This document shows, piece after piece, positions 53,665 through 64,000 of a stretch of 64,000 bases of DNA (position 1 is the stretch's first letter; each line of letters starts with the position of its first letter). The stretch covers positions 769,073,336 through 769,137,335 of the forward strand of contig NC_081408.1 in the NCBI RefSeq assembly GCF_030272615.1, written 5' to 3'. Source of the DNA: Cryptomeria japonica. Taxonomy: Eukaryota > Streptophyta > Pinopsida > Cupressales > Cupressaceae. The translations under genes and the position numbers were made by a program. The notes beneath the pieces were generated by a model, which worked only from the letters and a program-made list of their open reading frames with translations, did not search any database and was not told the DNA's origin.

Positions 53665-54070
53665 TTTTATGCTATAGCTTGATGTAAAAATATTCTCCAA
53701 TTTAATGCTGATGTCCATGCTGGGGGAAGGATCATAAGTTAACTCCACTTAACGCATGAATTTTAAGTATCTATCTTATTATGGAGGGTTTGACTGTTAT
53801 TCTCGATGTTAGATTTGCATTATGGCTTTACATGTTATTCTCATGTGAGAATTTTGAATTCATAGATCTGCATTTCTAATTCTATTTATCATATTTATGG
53901 AAATATAAGAGATTAGGTACTAGGTAGATTTTAAGGTTATTATTATCTTGTATTGTTTGTTCTACTTTCAATTTAGCATATACATATATTATGGCTTAAA
54001 ATGTTTATAATAATAATTGTTGGTGTTGGAAATAAGCCACACCCGGACCGACGATGGACTGGTCCAAGAG

Positions 54071-54142
54071 GGGCCAGTAGCTCAGTGGTAGAGCACTCAA
54101 ACAGCGTATGGAAGGTCCTAGGTTCGAGTCCTAGCTGGTCCA
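54071..54142 (+). ncRNA. tRNA-like cloverleaf in TRIM LTR 1
   Basis: 72 nt fold like a tRNA: acceptor GGGCCAG/CTGGTCC (one G:T), D arm GCTC/GAGC with loop AGTGGTA (A box TAGCTCAGTGGTAGAGC), T arm CTAGG/CCTAG with loop TTCGAGT (B box GGTTCGAGTCC) and discriminator A. The anticodon arm is poor, so a decoding tRNA is unlikely. A Pol III promoter role is inferred. Confidence 0.75.
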
Positions 54143-54268
54143 TGTCTCAACATGGTATCAGAGCCAAGTCCAGGCTAGGAGCCCCAAGCACACGAGAGGT
54201 GTGGCTTAAGGGGGGTGTTGGTGTTGGAAATAAGCCACACCCGGACTGACGATGGACTGGTCCAAGAG

Positions 54269-54340
54269 GGGCCAGAAGCTCAGTGGTAGAGCACTCCAGC
54301 AGCATATGGAAGGTCCTAGGTTTGAGTCCTAGCTGGTCCA
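54269..54340 (+). ncRNA. tRNA-like cloverleaf in TRIM LTR 2
   Basis: This is the same structure in the second LTR. Here the B box is GGTTTGAGTCC (CpG to TpG change) and the anticodon arm can pair TCCA/TGGA around an 8-nt loop. Confidence 0.7.
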
Positions 54341-54350
54341 TGTCTCAACA

Positions 54351-57300
54351 ATAATAATAATAATAAAATTGAATTAAATTAAATAAAGTCAATTTATTGA
54401 TTTGACAATTGTGAAGTTACACATATCAATTTTCTAACACTACTTCCCATGTTTTTGGAAAAATAAAAGTTTAGGTATTAGATCATGGGATTGAATTAGG
54501 CTCCTTACTACCTCATATTGTTGGATCTATTCTCCATATAGCATACATAGAAGCTACAATTTAAACCTATCTAATTTTGCAGTCCATTACAATTGTTGTG
54601 AAAATTGCATACCTTGCACTTTTCTCCTTTCTTTTTGGCTTGCTTTGATCAAATTATCTATAGTGCAATGATTAATGTAAAGTGACATTTTTGAACACAA
54701 AGTTAGCAAATAACGTATACCTACTTGATTCTATATGCACGCTTCACAAAAGATCTGTTATATCCCCAATCCACCCATTCATTAGCCTAGGTTAAATCTA
54801 TGGATGCGGGATAGAGGACCCAAAACTTGGCAAACTCAATTAAATTTGAGCTTTTGTCAGCTCTCTCTAACTAGTTATTATGAGCTCATTTGAGTGTAAA
54901 AGTTGTTAACTTGTGTATTAGGGTTTTGTATTTAAAGATAGTTTAATTAATTTACATCTATTTGAGAGTTCTTATACACATAAAGAACATGTTTAAAACA
55001 TCATCATTAAATCAACAACTTAGTTATCATTGTACATGTTTTACCTATTTGCTTTGATCTTTGTTTTGTACCATTGACTTTGTAATAGGGGCTTGACCAA
55101 AGAAGAACATTCTTGGTAAATGATGTCCATTGATACCACCCTTTTGTAGATGTACATATATTAAAAATCAAGGTGAATAGATTCTTAACGTTGGAATCAT
55201 TGTAACTCAAGTTTAAATCTTTGCATGGGGTTAAGATCTAAAAAATAGAGGTTCATTTTGCAACTACAAAAGTGAACCATAGCATCAAAGAAAACATTTA
55301 TTGATGCAAAGGTGTTTGTTTGACATCCCCCAAGGTCTTGGTAGAATGACTTCTAACATCTTGCACATCAAGATCTATTTAGCTTTGAGTTAAGTATTGT
55401 CATTTTTTAATTTCATTTTTGTATATTTATTTTAGTACCAATCCCAATTCATTAAATAATATATATAGTTATGGGATTATCTTGCTTGAATATTGATTTT
55501 CCTTTTCATTTTAGCAAATTGGTTTGGTCTTGCACCCTTTTAAATTTTGGCTTTATGGTTTTATTTTTGGTTTTTTAGATTTTCTTTTTAAATACAAGAT
55601 ATTTTTTGAGACCACTAATAGTACCTTTCCTTTATTTGATTTTGTTCAATCCTTTTAGGGTTTGTGTATTGAGTTTATGTCATGGCTCAACATCATCCTA
55701 TTTTTCCTCCTTTGTCTTAATCTTATAGTAGCTCTAAAAGAAACAAATATTTGATGGATAACAATCAAAATGAGCAAATGATTTTGATTGATGTTTACTT
55801 TTAACAAATAAATGAACAAGATTTTTCTTTTGTCACATAGTTTCTTTCTTAAGAGATTGCTATTTTGGGTAGTGTTGCCTCTTATACATATTTGGTTAAT
55901 GCTCTTCACAAGTTATTCATTGATGGACGCTTTGGTTTAGAGATTATCCAAGATAAGTTTGTGTTGAGGTTAGCTCTTCAAGTTCTCTGCATTGTGCATA
56001 TTATGCTCATGCTACCCAAAAAAATAAATCTAATGTTATTGTAACATCAAAATTGCAATTTCATGATATATATTGTGTCCATTCCCTTAGTATCACTCTA
56101 GACTCATTTTAGCCTTCGCATTAGCCTTTCTCCTTACTAAAGTGCTTAGTATTTGTTTCTTGTAGTTTCAATTTCTCAATTTTTATGTTATCTTTGTCAT
56201 AGCCTTGCATTTTGTTAGTGATGTCATTTTTAACTCAAATTGTTTGGATAGTACGATGATGCATTGACATCTACACAAAACACTATCATCATGAGATAGT
56301 TTCTTGTTTGTTGATTGCTTTTTTAATGTATTTTCATTTGTATTTGACTCATGTTAGTAGAAATGGCTTGAATCCAAATGTATTGTCAACCTCTTTCTCT
56401 TACCTCTTTCATTTTTTAAGCTAATATTTTATCTTTCACACTATTTTGGCTTTCTTTGGGGTTTTCTTCTTACAAGTTTGGAACTCTTGAGTAGTCTTAT
56501 AACTCTTTCAAATATTTGATTCCTCTTTCGAGCACACCAACATTTTTCCTACAACATTCATGTACTTGGCTTCCTAAAGCTTCCAGTGTTGATATTATTC
56601 TATTTTAATTTACACTAATGTACATTCATAGTAAACCCATGGGGGTTTCACTAAATAGGCAATAGCATATCACGTGCATTCATATTGGGGGGTTTAATAT
56701 CCCAAAAATGAGGGTGCAATATATTGCCATCGGTGAAAATAGGGGGGTTTTTAATTTGGGCTATAAAAAAATTTTGTGCAAATAGGGGGGCTTTTAATTC
56801 AAGGTGTGTATTGGGAGGGGGTGGAAAAAAATAAGTTTAGGGCAATATACTTTGAAAATAGGAGGATTCTTTAGTATGCCATGAACATAGGCGATGTAAT
56901 CCAGGTTCACTAAGTGAAGTCTCTGTGAGTAAACCATTCCAAAACACTCTTAAGATAGAAGCACTTTCACACTCTATTTTTCTATCTACATATCTTGGTT
57001 GTTGTGTAGGCAGAATAACCAAAGTATGGGTTTGACCTGAAAACAAACTCCTAAATAACTCCAACATTTTATCTTGTTTCTTACAACTATAGGTTTCTCT
57101 TCAAATGAAAATACCTAGCCATGTGGGAGCTTGGCGATATCTTTCCTTTCACTATCATTTTTGTCAATTCCTTTCAATAGATTAGTTTATTAATTTGTTA
57201 ATACTTTATGGCTATTTTGGTAAATTTCATAATACTCATGATTTTCCATTTCGCTCTTGCAGGTAGTAGTTTTAGTTATGGGTAGACTAGGACTTCTAAT

Positions 57301-60300
57301 ATTTTGATTCATATAGACAACAACATGACCTATGAGGCTTCTCCCACCCTAGTGAGTTGCATAAATTCAACAATGAGTTGGCATCCTCCAATGTTTTTTC
57401 CATCTTTTAGTGCAAATTTCTTCATTTCCTCCTTTCCTAGTTTTGTACTAAAAATTTGTCAATTCTTATTTTATTTTTCAATAAATATCATTTTTTCGAT
57501 TTCTTCTATTCTAGCATTGAAATAATTTTATAGATTGTAGATTTATTTGGTTAAATAGTGGCAAACTAAGATCAATCCTAATGTGGACCTTAAAAAAAAT
57601 AGAGGGATAGGATGAGATCAAGTTGATTGAGGGTTGATATATTCTTAATTTGCATGGGGAATGAAGATACAAGTAAATGGAAGTTTGAGTGGAATTCATG
57701 CAAGTGGACGAGAGAGATCAATTTGTTTTGCATGGATAAATGGGATGCATGCATGTGGATGTTTGAGGAGAGGGCTATTGGAAGAGAGAGTTTGTGTTGG
57801 GATGGATGGTCAAGATTTTTTAAAAATTTGAATGGAGGGTGGAGGAGATGAAGGTATTTTTTTAAGATTTTAATGGTGGTGAATTTTTTTCAATTTTCAT
57901 TTTACAATGATGAGAAAAAAATATGCATTAGTCCAATGAATTAAGTTTGATTTATTTAATCAAATAATCAGAAAAGATTGGTCTTAATCAAATAAATATT
58001 AATTAATTATCAATGGAAGACGATTAGTTAAATGATATATCTAATTAACTGATGAAGAGGAATCTGGTTAGCTAGTGTATGGATTATAGAAAGGTGATCA
58101 TTTTAATTAGTTAAATGGATTTAAATTAATTAGTTAATGTGCAACTGGTACAATGATAGAATGATGATGGCCAGTAAAAATGTGGGTTCAACTTATTTTT
58201 TTGTGTTTATATTTTACCTTTTTTGAAATTTTGAAATGTTGCGACTCCGAGGAGTAAACACAAGAAAAAATAGTTACTTGGTGGGACAAAATTGATGAGA
58301 ATATGCTCTAGTTGGTTCGAAGAAAAAATTTATTGGATGGATGAAGTGATGCAAGAGGAAACCCCTTACTACACAAAACCTCAACAAATAAGCAAGCATA
58401 ACGGAAACTCTCTGTTCACATAATTATTTTGATTTTAATTAAGAAACATGAATAAATCTGCAAAACATGAAATTACATTGATGGCCCTTTTCAATGGCCT
58501 CTCAATTTACACAAACACTTTCACATTCATCATCTTCTCACTACCAAGGCTCTTCTTTGCTTGGCCACAACTCACACGAGGCACTCTGTTTTCCTTTCAT
58601 AGCTCACGATATTCTCCTGACTGCAACCACATGCCTATGCAGCCCACACTCTCATTGCCCTCCTCACCAATGCAGCCCTACATTTTATAAACTGCCTCAT
58701 CTTTATTGTTGCCAGACTCATCGATTTCTCTTTTGCGGCTCTTCACATTATGTTCTTCACTTGATCTTGTTGTATGTTCGGTGGTCTTCCAATTCTTATC
58801 AATTCCCCTATTTGCAATTAACATTTTCCATGTCGATTTGTTATCGGATCAATGTATAATCTCCCTCTCTGGCATTTCGTCTTCATTTCTTTGAGGCCCT
58901 TTCATTCATTTATCGATTCATGTTTTGATAGGAACTGAATAGGTTTCAAAGTAACGGTCAATTTGCATTTGTTTGAAAGTTTCTATAACCTTTTGTGCAC
59001 TCTTTCAATAATTGTTGTCCACGTGAAAAATCATTTTTAGGCATTATGTCAAATAGTTCACGTGGCAGGTCTGTGCTTCCACATTTCACATACAAGTCTG
59101 CATTGGCAATGGCAATCACAACATCTGATAAAATTTATGCGTTGATGGATGCCCAAGTCTTATTTTAAAGCTCCAATTTTGGCACGGGCTGGGAGGTTGT
59201 GGAATTTAGCCTTTGGACCTGCCAAATGCATTCGACCAGACCTATTTTTGTGCATATTCTGCAGTCTTTGTGAGATTACATTTTGTTGAGGCGTTACTTA
59301 TGGGTGGTGCTGATTGCCTGTTCACCCGCATGCTCCTACACCATGGAGAATGCCCCCTCGGGAGAGTAGGTGGGTCAATAGGATTTGGGTGGTCTCTTGA
59401 AACAAGAAACAAGCCCAAAAGAGGAAAAAATAGATGAAACATGGGTGAAAATAAAGGAAAAGGGTGAAAAATGGAAGAAAAGGGTGAAAATATGGGGAAG
59501 AAGATGAATAAATATGGTTGGAAGGTAAAAAATTGTCATTATCACCCTAGACAAAAGTCATCCAAATTCAAGAATAGAATCCTTAAGAGGATAATGGAGT
59601 ACAAGTGATGATATAAGAGTATGCCATTAGTGAGTTCCAATTTTTATCATTAATAAATACATTTATGACATGAAAATGGGTGGGAAATGGATGTTGCAAT
59701 GGGTGTGCTGCAAGGTGATTTTCATTCTATGAAACATGCATAGAAAATCAATGTATATTTGTAAAAAGGTAAGTTTGTGCACTTATAGGCAAAGTGTATC
59801 TATGATTGTATGTGATGCATGTGCAACATAACACAATGCCTCTATTCTAAAGTGTATTTGGTAAGCATTATGTTGCATGCATTTAATTTTTTTATGCATG
59901 TGTCTTGTGTACAACATATACATTAAGGTTAGAAAAGTAGAATGTTGACATGAATTGTTGTGATGAATACAAGGGTGACTAGGTATGTTGGTAAAGTGAA
60001 AGAGATCTACTATTCTAGAACTAATGAGGTTTGGTAAGTCAAAGTGACCAACTTTGGATTTGGTGGGATTATAGTATATAGAAACTATATTAGTGATTAG
60101 GGCACATTATTCTATGTTAATATCTCTAGCAAAGAATCAACGCTCGGATACTAACACCTTTAATATTCCTAATAGGGAGATGAAACTTATACTAACGGAT
60201 ATATGTAGGATCTTTGTTAAATTGTAATTCATGGATAGATTGTGTATTTCAACAAGTAGCACCCAAAGGGTTCATACAAAGGTAATGGTGAAGTATAGAT

Positions 60301-60699
60301 TTGTCATTGTAGGGGATGTCACTAGATTTGGATGCATGTAGCGGCAGTGGAGGAGCTTCCCCTAGTTATGATGGATCTTATTAGCATCATATTGTTGTCA
60401 AACAAGACTGGGTAGTATTTTTTAAATTGGATTAGTCAACTATGTGATTGATATGATAAGCAATGAGTAGGTATGTGTTGAGTACATGATGTATGCGGGA
60501 AAAGTGGTTCAATGAAACTTAAATGTGAAAATTATTCAAAGAGGCTAGTCCGCACACCCATGGGACTTCTTGGTGCAAGCTATGGAGTCATGAGGAATGA
60601 CTCAACTTCCCAAGGTAGGTTCCATGGTTCTCTATCTCACAAGGTCCCTCAAGCCAATGTCTTTGCTCTCAGATCACTGAGCAAAGTGACTTAGGGATG
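54351..60699. other. Long non-genic stretch
   Basis: No gene, RNA or element boundary could be supported. 56,680-56,880 has repeated G-runs (ATAGGGGGG) about 50-60 bp apart. 58,600-58,760 has a hydrophobic open stretch in one frame (AHTLIALLTNAALHFINCLI) without other gene evidence. Confidence 0.5.
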
Positions 60700-61954
60700 A
60701 CGAATGCAAGAACGAGGGATGCTTTGGATTGATTTTAACATGAATGCATCCTATTTATGCATGACTCTACAAATGAGTTAAACTAGATTATAAGATGACA
60801 ATGTTAGTAGCAATATTATCCTAACATGATATACTAGTTAATGATTTAAGCTAATGATAATATAAATACTCTAAAATGCTTATTAGATTAATTCCTATTA
60901 CAAAGAGAGGTTAGATGCAAGCTAAAATTGAGTATAAGTGTGATGCTTAAAAACTTGGATGATTGAAATGGAGGAATGAGAGCTTTATTTATAGGGAAAA
61001 TAGGGCAATGGATGGTCAAGATTGGAGGAGTTTATCAAGAGCCAGGATTGAAAGTTATCGATCCATGTTTACAATTCTCACCAATGAAATGGTGACAATT
61101 GTCAACATAAGACTGCTTGAGAGAGGATGTAAGAAGCATTAAATGCTTGAGAAGACCTCATGGTTACCTTAGAAGGTAAGGATTAAGGTTAGGTTAGGGT
61201 TATCCAATGGATAAAACTTTTACCCAAGGGGTAAACTCTTGTGCAAAGGTTAAGCTGATAACCATGGTCAAAGCAATGAATGTTTGATGAGACCCTTGGG
61301 TTAGATGAGGGTTGAGTTAGGCAAAAAGTCTCTAACCATGCCACTAAGGGTTAGTTAACCATTAATGGTTTGAAGACTTTGGGGACAAATTTGTAAGAGT
61401 CATTCCAAATTTTGGGGTATTTTGTTGAAGGCATAAAGGCTTTAATGCCTTTTGAAGACTTTACTCCAAATTTGAGAAGTGACCTCCTCAAATTTAGGGA
61501 AAGAAGATAATTGATGGGTTTAGGTTAATTGATTAGGATTAGATGGATTCTAGAAGAATTTAGGAAGAAGGTTAGGATGCAAGTGGGAGATGTAGGAAAA
61601 TGCAAGTGGATGAGGAATAATAGGACTTAATTAAAATAAATTGCTTTATTTCAATTTGGTTGCAAATTGGAGATTTAAATAAATTAGATTTATTTAATTA
61701 GGGTAAACTATTTAATTAAATGTAATTTTAATTAAAAAGTAGAGAAAAGGGGTTTAATTAAATAAACTGATTTATTCAATTAAATGACATAAAGGACTTA
61801 AGTGAATTTAAATAAATAAATTGAATAATTTATTTAATTAAATAGAAGAATGTGGGTGATTTAATTAAATTAGATTTAAATAAATAGAGGAATGAGAATA
61901 AAATGAACATTAAATATTCATTTAGAAATATGGTCATTTTTATACATCTACACA
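60700..61954 (-). repeat. Probable LTR, minus orientation, related to the LTR at 62,264
   Basis: On the minus strand it begins TGTGTAGATGTATAAAAATG at 61,954, similar to TGTATACACATAAAAATGGC at 62,264. It is followed in both by long ATTTAATTAAATAAA tracts and, about 950 bp in, a TATA-like CCTATAAATAAAGC (complement near 60,991). The far end and target duplication were not found. Confidence 0.4.
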
Positions 61955-62263
61955 TGATTACTAGTGCAATTGTATAGCGATCTACATCTAGTGATGTAAG
62001 TAAAGTGACATCATACCATAAAAACCATTACACTACTATAGGTATGTGAATGAGTCAATTATTGTGACATAGGAGGGTGTATAGGAGTGATAGAAAGATG
62101 AGGAGTGATACGTATTTAGGTATATTTTGTATAGGGGGTGGGGGTTTAACAATATCTAAGAGACACATGATACTTCTAGAAGGCCTTTGATGAGTTCCAG
62201 TAGGAAAGGGATATTATGTGGAGACAATATTTGCATGTGGAGTAGTGGAATGACGATGGTGAC

Positions 62264-63421
62264 TGTATACACATAAAAATGGCTATGAGCAATTAAATAA
62301 ATATTTTATATTTATTTAATAATTATTCTTCTATTAAATAGTTAATTTGAAAAGATTAATTCATTTAATTCATTTCGTGTCTTTCTATTAATTAATAATT
62401 TATTAATTAATTCATCAATTCTATTCCTCTAAAATAATTAAATATCTAATATTTAATTATTCCTCTAATCAAGTTAATTAAATATCTAATGTTTAATTAT
62501 CTCCTTTAATCAATTAAATATCTAATATTTAATGGTTATTCTCCTATCCTATAGTCTCAAATATTAAATGATTTCCTAAATTATTTAATCTTTCTTATCC
62601 AACTCACCTTCCATCTCCACTTCATCTTCCTTTTGCCAACTCATCCATCATGTGGCTAAGGAAATTAATATTTCTTAAATATTAATTCATCATTTATCTT
62701 CAACCTCCAAATTCAATAAATATTGTCTACGTACACATATTTTATAACCATCTTCTATATTCTCTCCAACACCCCCTACATCTTAGGAAGGACTTGAGTC
62801 CACTTGTTCTATCATACCTAAATCTTCTCCAACCATCCCTAGATTCTCTCAGTTAGCAACCCAATCAAGGTGAGATGAGTGACACTTGTCTACTCCTTCC
62901 CCCTTTCTCTCAACCTTCACCTTTGCTCACAGTCATCCAAATCTGTAGATCTAATCATGACCGTTGATCTAAGCCACATCATCTCATCCTCTCAAGGTCT
63001 ATAAAATCAAGAGCTTCAGTTGAAAGAGAGTTAAACTTCAAGTGCATTTTCAAGCAAATCATTTGTAAAACTTATGCATCCGTGAGTTTTAATCTTGAAG
63101 AAAATAGCAATTATCATATAGCATAATCATGTAGTATTGCATATCATAGCATTTGTTAACTATCAGTTATCAGTCCATTCTTCATATGCCATCTTGAAAG
63201 CTATCAATGCATTGTCTGAGAGCACACCATCTGCAACCAGGAACAATGGAGTTAGGACATAATGAGACATAACCATGAAGGTAATATTAGTATTTTTATT
63301 TCATATGTATTTCATGTAGTTTCATTGGTTGAGTTTGGATTTCCTATAGCATTTCCATTTGTATTTTGTGAAACTAATTTGTTGCAAGTAGCATTCTGAG
63401 GATGAAATTCAAGTCGACACA
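62264..63421 (+). repeat. 5' LTR of a gypsy-like retrotransposon running off the window
   Basis: The end is set by the PBS: CGACACA at 63415-63421, then TTT, then TGGCGCC. The start TGTATACACATAAAAATGG is inferred from similarity to the inverted copy ending at 61,954. It contains ATTTAATTAAATA tracts (62,290-62,560) and a TATA box at 63,000. Confidence 0.65.
63000..63007 (+). promoter_or_regulatory. LTR TATA box
   Basis: TATAAAAT in CAAGGTCTATAAAATCAAG, about 420 bp before the LTR end. Confidence 0.65.
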
Positions 63422-63424
63422 TTT

Positions 63425-63442
63425 TGGCGCCCACCGTGGAGC
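63425..63442 (+). other. Primer-binding site, gypsy type
   Basis: TGGCGCCCACCGTGGAGC lies three bases after the LTR end. This sequence type is common after plant gypsy LTRs. The primer tRNA was not identified. Confidence 0.75.
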
Positions 63443-63491
63443 TCATGGACCTCGCATATACCGTTAAAAATCTCGCAAAAAGTGAAATTAA

Positions 63492-63810
63492 CGCATTTGT
63501 AATGCAGATTCACGCATGTGTGAATTCTGACAGCGCTTTTGTTCCACAGGTTAGCACATTTGCATCTTAGGTTAGCGCATTTGCATCTCAAGTTAACGCA
63601 TATGTCATGCAGGTTAGCGCTTTTATCTGAAAATTTGCACATTTGCATTACAGGTTAATGTTTTTGTCCTCTAGGTTAGTGCATTTATTAAAGAAATCAC
63701 ACTTTTGTGTCCACATAGCAGCGCTTTTGTAGTACAAGTTAGCGCTTTTTCTCTACAGAGTAGTGCTTTTGAGGGGAAAGATAGCGCATATGTTAGAATA
63801 GCGCTTTTGC
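63492..63810 (+). repeat. 21-bp tandem array (AGCGCTTTTG/AGCGCATTTG) in the leader
   Basis: Cores of CGCATTT or CGCTTTT type begin at 63492, 63513, 63534, 63555, 63576, 63597, 63618, 63638, 63659, 63680, 63700, 63722, 63743, 63764 and 63785, an almost unbroken 21-bp rhythm, with a last copy near 63802. Many units are preceded by CAGGTTAG. It starts about 50 bp after the PBS, in the transcribed leader. Confidence 0.92.
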
Positions 63811-64000
63811 TTGCAACTAACAAAATTTTCTTGTAGGTCCGAATGTCCAAGAAATTAAAAAATTTTGAACTACTAACATGCATGTGCAGGATGGTGTTTG
63901 AGATGAATTTCATGCATTTTCTCACCTAGTTAATTAAAAGCCTTATTTTGGGAAGTAATATATCATGTCTTGCTCATTTAATCTAACTAAGAGGATAAAT
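63811..64000 (+). other. Leader of the right-edge retrotransposon
   Basis: Non-coding so far; gag would be expected to the right of the window. Confidence 0.45.

Larger units (their letters stand above)
54018..54350 (+). mobile_element. TRIM of 333 bp whose LTRs contain a tRNA-like sequence
   Basis: Two 135-bp direct repeats (54018-54152 and 54216-54350; TGTTGGTGTTGG...GTCTCAACA) flank 63 bp. The 63 bp start with TGGTATCAGAGCC (initiator-Met-tRNA PBS, directly abutting the LTR) and end with the PPT AAGGGGGG directly before the second LTR. ATAAT flanks both sides, although in an (ATA)n context, so the duplication alone is weak evidence. The LTRs differ at about six positions. There is no coding capacity; all retrotransposition functions would be supplied in trans. 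It lies about 350 bp downstream of the aminopeptidase stop codon. Confidence 0.88.

Noticed and set aside
54071-54142. A functional tRNA gene
   Set aside because: The anticodon arm pairs poorly, the sequence occurs in both LTRs of a mobile element, and no decoding identity can be assigned.
56680-56880. G-quadruplex cluster from ATAGGGGGG runs
   Set aside because: The runs are 40-60 bp apart, too far for a single quadruplex, and no other structure supports a function.
58448-58859. Overlapping ORFs of 80 and 121 residues, one hydrophobic
   Set aside because: No second supporting exon, no recognisable family, and equal openness in overlapping frames suggests chance.
59213-59442. Short ORFs on both strands (74 and 66 residues)
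   Set aside because: Both frames are open by chance; no motif, no splice context.

Overview
The window is nuclear DNA from a seed plant, most likely a gymnosperm with a large, repeat-filled genome. This is inferred from the plant-type aspartyl aminopeptidase exons, the plant-type LINE RNase H, and the density of old, deeply nested LTR retrotransposons. Almost everything here is mobile DNA. The only cellular gene I can support is the 3' half of a plus-strand aspartyl aminopeptidase (M18) gene at 51,582-53,664, in four exons with clean splice sites and an intact reading frame. No upstream exons are visible, so the gene either has a very long intron or is truncated.

Left part (1-18,500): the C-terminal end of an L1-like LINE, a solo LTR (3,688-4,818), then a nest. 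A degraded host element begins at 5,347 and carries an array of TTGTGCA motifs. It was split by a solo LTR (6,231-17,277, TSD TATCT). That LTR was hit by another solo LTR (6,826-14,266, TSD GGTAT), itself hit by a minus-strand gypsy-like gag-protease element (7,996-14,028, TSD CTCAT), and separately by a third solo LTR (15,384-17,262, TSD GAAGG). A 378-bp TRIM (17,723-18,100) also sits in the host array.

Middle (19,000-41,500): two members of an unrecognised protein family, here called ORF-X. A degraded minus-strand copy (about 24,122 to 19,090) is interrupted by a solo LTR. A better-preserved plus-strand copy (29,523-32,731) lies inside a 7.3-kb insertion (26,512-33,786). That insertion and a gypsy-like deletion derivative (34,036-36,960) both landed in the 5' LTR of a Ty1/copia element (26,407-41,466). 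All three are framed by exact 5-bp target duplications (GGTAG, ATAGC, CCTCA).

Right part (41,500-64,000): LTR fragments related to the 3' end of the ORF-X element, a 31-bp array, a hAT transposase pseudogene split by a solo LTR, the aminopeptidase exons, a 333-bp TRIM whose LTRs contain a tRNA-like cloverleaf, about 6 kb with nothing recognisable, and at the right edge the 5' LTR, primer-binding site and 21-bp leader array of another retrotransposon.

The most unusual signals are: the tRNA-bearing TRIM; a run of perfect, covarying hairpins just before the copia polypurine tract; a 1.8-kb array of hairpins spaced 166 or 176 bp apart upstream of the ORF-X promoter; and several other short-period arrays of palindromic motifs in LTRs and leaders of otherwise unrelated elements. 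All comparisons were made by eye; no database search was run.
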